Below are positions 39,580 through 49,891 of a stretch of 64,000 nt of DNA, piece by piece. The DNA comes from Psychrobacter coccoides. GTDB taxonomy: Bacteria > Pseudomonadota > Gammaproteobacteria > Pseudomonadales > Moraxellaceae. The stretch is from NCBI RefSeq assembly GCF_017498085.1, contig NZ_JAGBKM010000013.1, forward strand, positions 30,939 through 94,938, in the 5' to 3' direction. Made by a program: the position numbers and the translations under genes. The notes below the pieces were generated by a model. That model was not told the DNA's origin, ran no database searches, and was given only the letters and a program-made list of their open reading frames with translations. Within the stretch, counting starts at the first letter, position 1, and each line of letters opens with the position of its first letter.

Positions 39580-40983
39580 ATGTCTGCTTCCCCGCCCAGT
39601 GTAGAACAGCCGCCTAAAGTGCAGACAGAATACAATCCAGCAGAGTATAGTGCTGAAGATAAACTGATTTATCTGCAGACGCTGGTGGCTGAGCACGACA
39701 CACCCGTGATGGCTGACTTTTTGGCTGAGCAGTCAGAGTATGAAATCGCCAATCTACTCGAGTCCTTTCCTGGCAATGACAGACGGCTGATTTGGCAGCA
39801 AGTGCCTTTAGATATCAAAGGTGAAGTACTTGCTGAGGTTGAAGATGACATTCGCCCCTCCCTCATGGAAAACATGCAAGCGGGCGAGATTGAGACACTG
39901 GCAGAGGACCTTGACGCTCGTGACATCGCTGAGATTTTGGATACGGTAGAAGAAGAGGTCCGCAGTGAAGTCATGGCAAACCTTGAAGACGATATTCGTC
40001 TTCAAGTCAAGCAGCTGAATACCTATGACGATTGGGAGGTTGGGGACTACATGGACCCCGATACCATTCAGATTCAAGGCAATATCAGCCTTGAGCAGGT
40101 ACAACACTGGTTACGTAGCGAACCAAATCTGCTCGATGACCAAACCCAAGAGCTTATCGTAGTAGACCAAAGTTATCAGCTCATGGGGCTACTGAGCTTG
40201 GTAGACTTGATTAAATATCCACAACAGTCCTTAGTCGAACAGTGGATAGACCCCGCCATCACCATCAATGATCGTATGGATATCCAAGACGCAGCGGCAG
40301 TGTTTCGCTCAGCAGATATCAGCTTCGCACCTGTCGTAAACGATTTTGGTGAGTTGGTAGGGCAGCTAAATGCTGAAGATATCATGGAGATTATCCAAGA
40401 TGATGTCGACAGTACCATGAAGCACTTGGCGGGTGTGAGTGATGATGAAGAGCTGTTTGCGCCGATATTGACCAGTGCCAAAAGTCGTAGCATTTGGCTT
40501 GGCATTAACTTATGTACGGCGTTATTGGCGGCAGCGGTCATTGGTCAATTTGAAGCGGTACTGGCAAAGGTCGTGGCGCTGGCGATATTGATGCCAGTGG
40601 TGGCAAGTATGGGCGGGATCGCAGGATCACAAACACTGACGGTCGTCATCCGTGGCATGGCCATGGGTCAGATCGGTGGCTCCAACCGCTTGTGGCTGCT
40701 TAATAAAGAGCTGTGGGTCGGTGCGATAAACGGTATCATATGGGCGGTCATCATGGCGCTTATCGCACAGCTTTGGTTTCAAGACGCTAAGATCAGTGCG
40801 GTGATTGGTTTGGCCATTGCTATCAACATGACAGCTGCTAATGTATCTGGCATTAGTATACCTTTGCTCCTAAAACGTATGAATATCGATCCTGCGCTCT
40901 CGGCTTCGGTAATATTGACTACCGTGACTGATATCGTGGGTTTCATGTCCTTCTTGGGACTGGCCAGCGTATTGATCTTATAG
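39580..40983 (+). CDS. mgtE: Magnesium transporter MgtE
   Basis: The 467-residue Mg2+ channel has the standard layout. The N-terminal helical superhelix (N domain, about 25-145) is acidic (EVEDDIRPSLMENMQAGEIETLAEDLDARDIAEIL). Two CBS domains (about 150-275) sense cytoplasmic Mg2+, with an acidic helix after them. Five membrane helices follow (about 300-467), including MPVVASMGGIAGSQTLTVVIRGMA, which lines the pore. GGAAAC lies close before the ATG. Neighbours rep and dut have no functional link. A short hairpin with a T-tract follows. Confidence 0.95.
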   Translation: MSASPPSVEQPPKVQTEYNPAEYSAEDKLIYLQTLVAEHDTPVMADFLAEQSEYEIANLLESFPGNDRRLIWQQVPLDIKGEVLAEVEDDIRPSLMENMQAGEIETLAEDLDARDIAEILDTVEEEVRSEVMANLEDDIRLQVKQLNTYDDWEVGDYMDPDTIQIQGNISLEQVQHWLRSEPNLLDDQTQELIVVDQSYQLMGLLSLVDLIKYPQQSLVEQWIDPAITINDRMDIQDAAAVFRSADISFAPVVNDFGELVGQLNAEDIMEIIQDDVDSTMKHLAGVSDDEELFAPILTSAKSRSIWLGINLCTALLAAAVIGQFEAVLAKVVALAILMPVVASMGGIAGSQTLTVVIRGMAMGQIGGSNRLWLLNKELWVGAINGIIWAVIMALIAQLWFQDAKISAVIGLAIAINMTAANVSGISIPLLLKRMNIDPALSASVILTTVTDIVGFMSFLGLASVLIL

Positions 40984-41013
40984 GCCTTGTGCCGTAGATA
41001 GCATCTAGAAATG

Positions 41014-41038
41014 ATGCCGTACTGCTGGCATGATTTTT
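41014..41038 (+). terminator. Probable terminator of mgtE
   Basis: ATGCC pairs with GGCAT (8-nt loop), followed by GATTTTTT, 31 nt after the stop. The stem is short, so efficiency is uncertain. Confidence 0.5.
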
Positions 41039-41148
41039 TGTAGCCTTTGTCTGTGACAGCACAACAAGCACGGCAATATTTTACTGCTCTATATCTTTGT
41101 TACACCAATTAATTTATCTAACCTGCTAAAACCTTAAGTGAGTGTGTT

Positions 41149-41613
41149 ATGCAAGCTGTACAAGTCAAAGTCCTAAACCCAAAACTTACCCAAGACGAGG
41201 CTTTTTCTCTACCGACACGAGCGACTGATGGCTCGGCTGGTATTGATTTGCGAGCCTGTATAGATGAGCCACTAACGATTGCGGCCGGTGCGACGCATTT
41301 AATAGGGACAGGGTTGGCAGTTTATATTCAAGATCCTAATTATGCAGGTATGATTTTGCCACGTTCAGGCCTTGGTCATAAGCATGGTATTGTACTGGGC
41401 AACCTAGTGGGGCTTATCGATGCCGACTACCAAGGCGAGCTGATGGTCAGTGTTTGGAACCGTAGCAATCAAGACTTTGTACTACAACCAGCGGAGCGTA
41501 TGGCGCAGTATATCGTCGTGCCTGTCGCCCGTCCCGAGTTCGAAGTGGTCAATGAGTTTAGTGACACCAGCGTGCGGGGCGCAGGCGGTTTTGGTCATTC
41601 AGGTCGCCAATAA
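41149..41613 (+). CDS. dut: dUTP diphosphatase (dUTPase)
   Basis: The 154-residue trimeric enzyme hydrolyses dUTP to dUMP, keeping uracil out of DNA and supplying dTMP synthesis. All five family motifs are present in order: [10 protein letters not shown] (about 26-35), [11 protein letters not shown] (about 72-82), [15 protein letters not shown] (about 84-98), [10 protein letters not shown] (about 117-126) and the C-terminal [10 protein letters not shown] (about 143-152), which closes over the nucleotide. It heads the dut-algC-argB block typical of pseudomonads and Moraxellaceae. Confidence 0.97.
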   Translation: MQAVQVKVLNPKLTQDEAFSLPTRATDGSAGIDLRACIDEPLTIAAGATHLIGTGLAVYIQDPNYAGMILPRSGLGHKHGIVLGNLVGLIDADYQGELMVSVWNRSNQDFVLQPAERMAQYIVVPVARPEFEVVNEFSDTSVRGAGGFGHSGRQ

Positions 41614-41695
41614 GCTAAAATCTGCTATATTTAAACATTAGTCATTTCACTTTTAACCAGTGTACTCTGAGACAGGGACAAAGGAGATTGTAGTC

Positions 41696-43555
41696 ATGTC
41701 GACCTTTTCTGCACAGCTCCCTCTGTTTCGGGCTTATGACATTCGTGGTGATCGGCAGTACTTCACGCCAGAGTTTATCCAGGCGTTAGGCGTGGCATTT
41801 GCGCATCTTTATGACATCCAAAACCATCATCAACAGGCAAATCCTGCAAAGCGCAAAGACTGTACGGTAGTCATCGGTTATGACGTGCGCTATGGTAGCG
41901 ATACGATAGCGCATACACTTGCAGACATACTCAGTTGGCACGGTATAACGGTGATACCCTTAGGGCTGATTACGACACCGATGATGGTATTTTGGGCGCA
42001 GCGATATGATGGTCACGGTATCATGGTCACGGCCAGTCATTCAGAAAAAGACACGCTGGGTATTAAGTGGACTTTAAAGGGCCAGTCGCCTAGTCGTGAA
42101 GACATTCAAAGCTTGTATAAAAGCTTAGCGACTATTGATGTACCCAACCCCTTTACAGCTCACTCTAGTTTTAGCGCCAGTCGTCATAGCACCGCCGCCG
42201 ATCATGTGATTAAGCCGACAGCCACGGCGGTTATAGACACTTATATTGAGGCAATTGCCGACGTGTTTTGCCATATCAAACAGCAAAATGGCAATATCAG
42301 CCGGAACAGCAGTGCTACTGACAAGCTGGACTTGATGGTCGTGATTGACTGTATGAATGGCGCAACCGGCCATATCGCTCAGCCGTTATTCACCCGGTTT
42401 TGTCAGCGAGTAATGGTACTAAATGATGAGCCTGATGGCAGCTTTCCCTCAGGCAATCCTGATCCTACTGAACCCAACCGTCTGGCTGAGCTACAACAAA
42501 CCGTCATGGTGACTGAGGCAGATATAGGGCTGGCATTTGACGGTGATGGCGACAGACTTATGGTCGTGGATAACAGAGGCAAGGTTGTCAATCCGGATCA
42601 TCTGCTTTATCTATTGGCACAAGTCGCCATCTCTGAATATCCTGACACTACTCAAGCCTCTGCCGACTTACAAGTATTGTTTGATGTTAAATGCTCTCAT
42701 CATCTGCCTCGGTTACTCAAAGAAAACGGCGCTTCACCCATCATGGGCAAGACAGGCAGTAGCATCATGCGTCAGCAGCTACACTCGCATTATCGTCAGG
42801 CGATATTTGCAGGCGAGTTATCAGGGCATTTTATTTTTAATGACCGTTACTTTATCATTCATGATGATGCGATGTATGCTGGGCTACGGCTACTGCATTG
42901 GCTTGCCTCGGCGCAGATAGCCACCTACATCAGCACCTTTGGTTATACAGATACAAACAGCATTCCTGCTCACTCTCTTGCATCATTCAATACTGATTCA
43001 TGGGGAGCATCTAAAAGAGCCAGCCTGCCTTATCGGCTGACCGACATTACCCAACACCTGCCTATTTTGGTCAGTACTGCTGATACCTATTTGCCACTAC
43101 CTGACGAACCTACTTGTTGCTCAATCGTTGAGCGCTTGGCCAACCTGTGTCACTACTTACAAACTGTAAGTGTACAGCAGACAAACTCTTGGCATAAAGA
43201 GCCAAAAGTCTCAAACGATGACCTCAACATGCCACTACCAGACTCTACACAAACCAAAGCTACTGTACACACGGTATTATGTGGTTGTCTTAATGAATGG
43301 CCAGAATGGATCGCTGCTCAAGCGCAACAGCTGATACCAGTAGGCACCTCTATAACTTGCATTGATGGCGTGCGTTTGGATTTTGCCCATGGGTTTGGGG
43401 TGTTACGTCAGTCAAACACCAGCCATAGCCTTACCGTACGCTTTGCAGGAGACAGCTTAGCAGACATGAAAGATGTGCAAGCACGCTTTGAGGCTCTATG
43501 CCATATACTTGATCCCCAAATCGCCGCCCAAATTGCAGCGATTAGCCCTGAGTAA
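41696..43555 (+). CDS. algC: AlgC-like phosphomannomutase/phosphoglucomutase, divergent catalytic loop
   Basis: This alpha-D-phosphohexomutase is expected to interconvert hexose 1- and 6-phosphates for polysaccharide precursors. From ATG 41696 (AAGGAG 9 nt upstream) it has 619 residues, far above the roughly 460 of AlgC. Domain order is kept: FRAYDIRGD (11-19), phosphoserine loop TASHSEKDTLGIKW (112-125, Ser114), metal loop FDGDGDR (281-287), GELSGHFIFNDRYF near 382-395, and the C-terminal phosphate loop RQSNTSHSLTVRF. In the catalytic loop the usual SHNP...NG reads SHSE...LG, a notable change. The extra length sits mainly in variable segments around 150-200 and 430-560. Position between dut and argB is the same as in Pseudomonas. 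Confidence 0.85.
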   Translation: MSTFSAQLPLFRAYDIRGDRQYFTPEFIQALGVAFAHLYDIQNHHQQANPAKRKDCTVVIGYDVRYGSDTIAHTLADILSWHGITVIPLGLITTPMMVFWAQRYDGHGIMVTASHSEKDTLGIKWTLKGQSPSREDIQSLYKSLATIDVPNPFTAHSSFSASRHSTAADHVIKPTATAVIDTYIEAIADVFCHIKQQNGNISRNSSATDKLDLMVVIDCMNGATGHIAQPLFTRFCQRVMVLNDEPDGSFPSGNPDPTEPNRLAELQQTVMVTEADIGLAFDGDGDRLMVVDNRGKVVNPDHLLYLLAQVAISEYPDTTQASADLQVLFDVKCSHHLPRLLKENGASPIMGKTGSSIMRQQLHSHYRQAIFAGELSGHFIFNDRYFIIHDDAMYAGLRLLHWLASAQIATYISTFGYTDTNSIPAHSLASFNTDSWGASKRASLPYRLTDITQHLPILVSTADTYLPLPDEPTCCSIVERLANLCHYLQTVSVQQTNSWHKEPKVSNDDLNMPLPDSTQTKATVHTVLCGCLNEWPEWIAAQAQQLIPVGTSITCIDGVRLDFAHGFGVLRQSNTSHSLTVRFAGDSLADMKDVQARFEALCHILDPQIAAQIAAISPE

Positions 43556-43599
43556 TCATGATAATTTTTTATTTTACCTGTTTTATATTGACGCTTTAG

Positions 43600-44520
<921 letters not shown>

Positions 44521-44546
44521 AGATATTGAGTCGAGTGTATAATACC

Positions 44547-44585
44547 AAAAAGCTCGAGCTTAGAGTTCTAAGCTCGGGCTTTTTA
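44547..44585. terminator. Bidirectional terminator between argB and the ArsC-like gene
   Basis: AGCTCGAGCTTAGA pairs with TCTAAGCTCGGGCT (one G-U pair), flanked by A-tract on the left and TTTTT on the right. It serves the converging genes on both strands. Confidence 0.88.
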
Positions 44586-44602
44586 AATAAAAGCAGCGCC
44601 TT

Positions 44603-44968
44603 TTATGACAAAGCGTTATCAAGCTCATCAGCGTCAAAACCGCAAAGTAGAATAGGCTGCTCATGACGCGCCCCTTCTATAATTGGACGTTTGATCATAC
44701 TGGTATGAGCAACAAGCAACTCTATCGCTTTGTCCTCATCACTATCCGCTGCCGCCTTTTGCTCATCGGTTAGTTTGCGCCATGTGGTGCCCCGCTTATT
44801 TAATACCTTGTCGATACCCAGCTGATCTACCCAGCGCTCTACGCTCTTTTTATCGATACCTTGTTTTTTGTAATCATGAAACTCATAGCTGACGTCCAGC
44901 TCATCAAGCTTAGCAAAGGCTTTTTTCATGGTACTGCATGATTTGATGCCGTAAATCGTGATGGTCAT
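44603..44968 (-). CDS. ArsC/Spx-family protein, YffB-like
   Basis: The 121-residue thioredoxin-fold protein belongs to the ArsC/Spx/YffB family. It has a single redox Cys in YGIKSCSTMKKA (Cys11, with Lys four residues on) and the family segments YEFHDYKKQGI, WVDQLGIDKVLNKRGTTWRKL and SMIKRPIIE. These match YffB better than arsenate reductase. The residues that bind arsenate in ArsC cannot be confirmed here and no ars genes are adjacent. YffB's cellular role is unsettled. It converges with argB and is divergent from leuS. Confidence 0.85.
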   Translation of the reverse strand: MTITIYGIKSCSTMKKAFAKLDELDVSYEFHDYKKQGIDKKSVERWVDQLGIDKVLNKRGTTWRKLTDEQKAAADSDEDKAIELLVAHTSMIKRPIIEGARHEQPILLCGFDADELDNALS

Positions 44969-45177
44969 ATAAACTCCAAGTCCATTGTCATTATTCCTCT
45001 CATTATACCTAATACTGACAAAGTGTAGACGCTTACCTCAATCATAGTCGGTCTAAAACCACAAACTTATCAAGCAAGCGCACCATCATACCATCGCAAT
45101 TTTTACCAAATTACGCTATGCTATGGCATTATTTAATTTCCTTCAATTTATCTGTAACCATCAATTCCGAGCCAACT

Positions 45178-47895
45178 ATGAGCAACGCCGTGAACGCAGA
45201 AACTGCCAATATGAATAATACCAATAACACCTCTATAGACAGTACCCAATACCAACCGCAACTGATCGAAGCGCAGCAGCAAGCCAAATGGGAAGCTGAT
45301 AAGCGCTTTGAGGTAGACAATGAGCCAAGCGAAAAACCTGTTCGCTATATGCTATCGATGTTTCCGTATCCTAGCGGTAAGCTACATATGGGCCACGTCC
45401 GTAACTACACCATCTCGGATGTACTGAGCCGTTATTATCGCTTAAAGGGCTATGATGTCATGCAGCCAATGGGCTGGGATGGCTTTGGTCTACCTGCCGA
45501 AAATGCTGCTATTGCCAATCAAACACCGCCAGCGGCTTGGACGTTTGCCAATATTGATAGCATGCGTGCGCAGCTGAAGTTATTGGGCTTATCGATTGAC
45601 TGGTCACGTGAGTTTGCCACTTGTAGCCCTGAGTATTATCAATGGGAGCAGTGGTTGTTTTTGCAGCTGTATAAAAAAGGCTTGGTCTATAAAAAGCTCT
45701 CTACAGTGAACTGGGATCCAGTGGACAACACTGTCTTGGCCAATGAGCAGGTAATCGATGGTAAAGGCTGGCGTAGTGGTGCACCTGTCGAAAAGCGTGA
45801 TATCCCTATGTACTACTTTAATATCACCGACTATGCTGATGAGTTATTGGATGATTTAGAGCAGTTAGAAGGGCATTGGCCGTCTGAAGTCCTGACCATG
45901 CAGCGCAATTGGATTGGCCGTAGCGCTGGTATGGAAGTTCACTTCCCTTATCATATTGCTGATGAAGACAGCACCCTAGACGTCTTTACTACTCGCCCTG
46001 ATACCCTAATGGGTGTCACTTATGTCGCTGTTGCTGCCGAGCACCCTCTAGCCCAATATGCTGCTGAGAAAGATGAAGCGATCGCCCAGTTTTGTGACCT
46101 GTGCAAAAAAGGCTCCGTCGCTGAAGCGGATCTGGCTAAGGCAGACAAAATAGGTATGGACACAGGGCTGACGGTGACCCATCCTTTGACTGGTGAGGAC
46201 ATTCCTGTTTGGGTTGCCAACTACGTCCTGATGAGCTATGGCTCAGGCGCAGTGATGGCGGTACCAGCGCATGATGAGCGTGATTATGAATTTGCGACCA
46301 AATATGGCTTGCCCATCAAACAAGTCATTCAGTCTCCTGAAGGCTTTGCTCAAGCCAGAATCTCTGAAGCGCAAGCAGATGGCTCTGAGCCAAACCTTGC
46401 CTATACCGAACGTAATACCTTGATCAACTCAGGCGAGTTTGACGGTATGGACTTTGATGATTCATTTGAGGCAATGCTTGCAAAGCTTGAACCAAAAGGA
46501 CTTGCCAACAAAAAAATCCAGTATCGTCTGCGGGATTGGGGCGTCTCTCGCCAGCGCTATTGGGGTTGTCCTATCCCTATGATTAATTGTGAGCATTGCG
46601 GCAACGTCCCTGTAGAAGAGCAGGACTTACCAGTGATACTGCCTACGGATGTTGTCCCTGATGGTCGTGGTAATCCACTCAAAAACATGCCAGAGTTCGT
46701 CAATACCACTTGTCCTAAATGCGGCAATCCAGCTGAGCGTGAAACCGATACCTTTGACACCTTTGTCGAGTCGAGTTGGTATTACGCTCGCTTTGCCAGC
46801 CCCAATGACAGCCAAAACATGGTCAACAAATCTGCAGCTAACAAATGGCTGCCTGTCGATCAATATATCGGTGGTGTCGAACATGCAGTCATGCACCTGC
46901 TTTATGCCCGCTTCTTCCATAAGCTTATGCGTGACGAAAACTTGGTGTCAGGTAATGAACCGTTTGCCAACTTAATGACCCAAGGTATGGTACTGGCTGG
47001 TACTTTCTATCGTCTCAACGCTGACGGCAGTACAACCTACTATTTCCCAGGCGATATAGATATTGACTATAACGACCGTGGACAGCCAGTCAAAGCCATC
47101 TTAAAATCAGATGGACAGCCAGTCACTATCGGTAAAATAGAAAAAATGTCAAAGTCAAAAAATAACGGTGTTGACCCTCAAACGACTATTGATCAGTACG
47201 GTGCTGACACAGTGCGTCTCTATACGCTCTTTACTGCCCCTGCAGATCAAACACTTGAATGGTCAGATGACGCTCTAAAAGGCCCGTATAACTTTGTCAA
47301 AAAAGTATGGCGTATCGCAACAGACCATCTGCAAGCCTTGGCTAGCGCCAACCTAGCACTAGACGCGATAAATACGACCGCTTTAGATACCAATGACTTG
47401 AGCAAAGCGGCCAAAAACCTACGCCGTAAGACTCATGAGACCGTTGCCAAGATTGATAAAGACTTGGGCGAGCGTCTGGCACTAAACACGCCTGTGTCTA
47501 GTTTGATGGAGCTTGCCAACGAGCTTACCAGCTTTAAAGCCGCAAACGAGCAAGACCTGCAGGTACAGCATGAAGCACTGGTTGATTTATTGATTATGCT
47601 ATCCGTCTATGCGCCTCACGTTGGTGAATACTTACTAGAACAGTTGGGGATCGATACTATCGCCATGCTCTACCCAAGCGTCGATACCAGCGCTTTGGTA
47701 CAAGACACCGTCACCATGGTCGTACAGGTCAACGGTAAGGTACGTGGTAAGATGGATGTGGCACCTAATAGCGACCCTGAACAGCTAAAAGCTCAGGCTC
47801 GTGATATTGAGAGTGTGAAAAAATTCCTGACTGGGGACATCAAAAAAGAGATTGTCGTACCTAATAAATTAGTTAACATTGTCGTTGTTGGCTAG
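45178..47895 (+). CDS. leuS: Leucyl-tRNA synthetase
   Basis: This class I synthetase charges tRNA-Leu. From ATG 45178 it has 905 residues (E. coli, 860), the excess being a polar Asn/Thr-rich N terminus. HIGH motif HMGH is at 70-73 (FPYPSGKLHMGHVRNYT). KMSKS is exact at 656-660 (EKMSKSKNN). Between them lie the CP1 editing domain with its threonine-rich VFTTRPDTLMGVTYVAV and the zinc-binding CEHCGN/CPKCGN region. The C-terminal VQVNGKVRGKMDV segment is also typical. The frame is open to 45118 but without family similarity. No T-box or leader peptide was seen in the 209 bp upstream. A terminator follows. Confidence 0.96.
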   Translation: MSNAVNAETANMNNTNNTSIDSTQYQPQLIEAQQQAKWEADKRFEVDNEPSEKPVRYMLSMFPYPSGKLHMGHVRNYTISDVLSRYYRLKGYDVMQPMGWDGFGLPAENAAIANQTPPAAWTFANIDSMRAQLKLLGLSIDWSREFATCSPEYYQWEQWLFLQLYKKGLVYKKLSTVNWDPVDNTVLANEQVIDGKGWRSGAPVEKRDIPMYYFNITDYADELLDDLEQLEGHWPSEVLTMQRNWIGRSAGMEVHFPYHIADEDSTLDVFTTRPDTLMGVTYVAVAAEHPLAQYAAEKDEAIAQFCDLCKKGSVAEADLAKADKIGMDTGLTVTHPLTGEDIPVWVANYVLMSYGSGAVMAVPAHDERDYEFATKYGLPIKQVIQSPEGFAQARISEAQADGSEPNLAYTERNTLINSGEFDGMDFDDSFEAMLAKLEPKGLANKKIQYRLRDWGVSRQRYWGCPIPMINCEHCGNVPVEEQDLPVILPTDVVPDGRGNPLKNMPEFVNTTCPKCGNPAERETDTFDTFVESSWYYARFASPNDSQNMVNKSAANKWLPVDQYIGGVEHAVMHLLYARFFHKLMRDENLVSGNEPFANLMTQGMVLAGTFYRLNADGSTTYYFPGDIDIDYNDRGQPVKAILKSDGQPVTIGKIEKMSKSKNNGVDPQTTIDQYGADTVRLYTLFTAPADQTLEWSDDALKGPYNFVKKVWRIATDHLQALASANLALDAINTTALDTNDLSKAAKNLRRKTHETVAKIDKDLGERLALNTPVSSLMELANELTSFKAANEQDLQVQHEALVDLLIMLSVYAPHVGEYLLEQLGIDTIAMLYPSVDTSALVQDTVTMVVQVNGKVRGKMDVAPNSDPEQLKAQARDIESVKKFLTGDIKKEIVVPNKLVNIVVVG

Positions 47896-47902
47896 CTGTT
47901 TT

Positions 47903-47935
47903 AGGCTCAGTGGTTTTTATTATACTGAGCCTTTT
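47903..47935 (+). terminator. Terminator of leuS
   Basis: AGGCTCAGT pairs with ACTGAGCCT (9 bp, 12-nt loop), followed by TTTT, just after the leuS stop and before lptE. Confidence 0.85.
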
Positions 47936-47956
47936 TATAATCTAAGGATAGCGATT

Positions 47957-48667
47957 ATGTCGTATAAGCACCGAGCAGCGCTCAAAAAGCATGTACCATC
48001 ACAGCTAAAACATGATGCGGCAAGCAAGCAGCGTGGCGCAAAACTAGCGACAATGCTACTTGCTGCTGTACCGATGCTGACAATGCTCGGTGCTACGACT
48101 GTACTTAGTGGTTGTGGGTTTCAGCTGCGTGGTTACGAGACGCCTCTTAGTTTTGAGGTGGACAAAACAGCCGTTATCATTGAGGACAATCGGACTTCTT
48201 TTCCACTAAAGCTACCCTTAACACGTCGTCTAGAAGCCTTAGGGGTTGAAGTGGTCGACAGTATTGCAGTGATAGAGAATGCCAACCGCACCAATGCCGA
48301 TCAAATCGCTACTATTAGAGTCAATAACGTGCGTTTTAAGCGTTATGAGCTGGTTGGTGTGCTTACCGAGATCCGCTTGGTCTTATCTGCAGATGTTAGC
48401 TATCAAACGCTCGAAAATGGCAAGCCTATTACATTGAGCAATCCTATCCAGGTCGAACGCAGCTATCAGTATAACGAGGCTTCCGTCAGTACCGATGATC
48501 AACAGGGCAGTCAGATTCGTGACTGGTTATATGACAGCTTAGCACGCCGTATTACTGATCAGTATGTTGCCATCTCTTTACCTCAGGATGCCTCTAAGCA
48601 GAGTGGCAGCTCAGCACCACTGATTAAGAGTGCTCAGACAGCCACTATTATCACACCCAATCCTTAA
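47957..48667 (+). CDS. lptE: LPS-assembly lipoprotein LptE
   Basis: LptE plugs the LptD barrel and helps insert lipopolysaccharide into the outer membrane. From ATG 47957 (AAGGA 8 nt upstream) it has 236 residues. A lipobox LSGC gives lipidated Cys53, followed at once by GFQLRGY, the family's hallmark mature N terminus. The n-region before the hydrophobic core is unusually long and basic (about 30 residues). Position between leuS and holA is the conserved gammaproteobacterial order and supports the call. The stop is 13 nt before the holA start. Confidence 0.92.
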   Translation: MSYKHRAALKKHVPSQLKHDAASKQRGAKLATMLLAAVPMLTMLGATTVLSGCGFQLRGYETPLSFEVDKTAVIIEDNRTSFPLKLPLTRRLEALGVEVVDSIAVIENANRTNADQIATIRVNNVRFKRYELVGVLTEIRLVLSADVSYQTLENGKPITLSNPIQVERSYQYNEASVSTDDQQGSQIRDWLYDSLARRITDQYVAISLPQDASKQSGSSAPLIKSAQTATIITPNP

Positions 48668-48680
48668 AGTATCATCATAT

Positions 48681-49778
48681 ATGCAAGAGACCTTTATACA
48701 GGCTTACCCAAAACTATTACAACCTTCAGTTGCAGTAGCGGGCCTGTGGTTGGCTCATGGCGATGAGCCCCTACTACACCAATGGCTTGTTGACGCCATA
48801 CGACCACATTGGCAGACACAAAACTACGCCATCAAGCGGATCGAGCTGATATCGACCAAAACTTGGCAAGAGGTATTGTCTGAATTGGGCAGTCAGTCTT
48901 TATTTGACGATGCCAGTGCTTTGATCGTCACGGGTAATCATAAACCGGATAAAACCGTTATTGCTGAGCTTGAACGGTTTGCTACCGAGGCCCAAAGCGG
49001 AGCACACAGTCACAGCTTGCTATGGCTCACCCCTAAGCAAGACAAGCGCAGTCAGAGCAGTAAGTGGTTTGCGCCGTTTGCCAAGTATGGTCATGTCATT
49101 GATTGCAACTTATACAACGAACAACAACGCCAACAACTGCTACAGATACAAGCACAGCAGTTTGGCCTAGATTTATCAAAAGAGGCATGGCAACTGCTCA
49201 TGTCGCATACTGAGCATCATCTGCTCAGTGCTTATCAGACACTGTGGCGATTGTCTTATCTGTTTGCTCCTCAGCTCATGACCGATACTGATAACGTCAA
49301 GCACACAGACATCAGTGCTGCAAACCCTACAATCAAAGTAGCCGGTAGCACTGGTGTCAACAGTGTCGCACTAGATATCAATGATCTGCAAGCGGCACTG
49401 GTCAGCGACGCCCACTATAGCGTGTTTGATTTATCCGATGCCATGCTGGCAGGCAACAGCAGGCAAGTGGTCAAAATCATCTCGCAGCTCAAAGCAACTG
49501 ATGAGCCGGCGACCTTAGTGCTATGGGCAATCAGCAAAGACATGCGCCAAGTCATGCAGCTGATGGATGGACAAGACCCGCAAGCACTTGGCATCTGGCG
49601 TAGCAAACAAAGCTTGTATCAAGGGGCGTGTCGCCGCCAGTCAAAAGAACAAACTATCCAGTGGCCTGCACTACTCTATCGCTGCGATCAAGCGATTAAA
49701 GGCCTTGTACGTCAACCTGCGTGGGAGCTGCTGCTGCAAGCTGCGCTTGAATTATCTGGCCAACGCCTGTTTGGGTAA
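48681..49778 (+). CDS. holA: DNA polymerase III delta subunit
   Basis: HolA is the clamp-loader subunit that opens the beta sliding clamp. The 365-residue protein begins with the delta fold (GLWLAHGDEPLLHQWLVDAIR, about 22-42) and contains ELGSQSLFDDASALIVTGNHKP, the beta-clamp interaction region. The helical C-terminal domain includes YSVFDLSDAMLAGN and ATLVLWAISKDMRQ. A segment at about 205-240 (NVKHTDISAANPTIKVAGS) is longer than in E. coli (343 residues). The start at ATG 48681 is chosen over an open frame reaching 48630 inside lptE. It follows lptE closely and is probably co-transcribed. Confidence 0.92.
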   Translation: MQETFIQAYPKLLQPSVAVAGLWLAHGDEPLLHQWLVDAIRPHWQTQNYAIKRIELISTKTWQEVLSELGSQSLFDDASALIVTGNHKPDKTVIAELERFATEAQSGAHSHSLLWLTPKQDKRSQSSKWFAPFAKYGHVIDCNLYNEQQRQQLLQIQAQQFGLDLSKEAWQLLMSHTEHHLLSAYQTLWRLSYLFAPQLMTDTDNVKHTDISAANPTIKVAGSTGVNSVALDINDLQAALVSDAHYSVFDLSDAMLAGNSRQVVKIISQLKATDEPATLVLWAISKDMRQVMQLMDGQDPQALGIWRSKQSLYQGACRRQSKEQTIQWPALLYRCDQAIKGLVRQPAWELLLQAALELSGQRLFG

Positions 49779-49891
49779 ATATGTCAACGCCTTATCATCT
49801 CTTAACCTTTCTTAAACCAATTGTCGTTCCCTTTTACCCATAAACTCTCTACTATACTTACACTTGTGTTCATTGTGATTGGATTGTTGTC

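Noticed and set aside
44603..44968. ArsC-like protein as part of an arsenic resistance operon
   Set aside because: No arsR, arsB or acr3 neighbours, and the motif context fits YffB better.
44969..45177. T-box or leader peptide for leuS
   Set aside because: No specifier loop, T-box sequence or leucine-rich short frame was visible.
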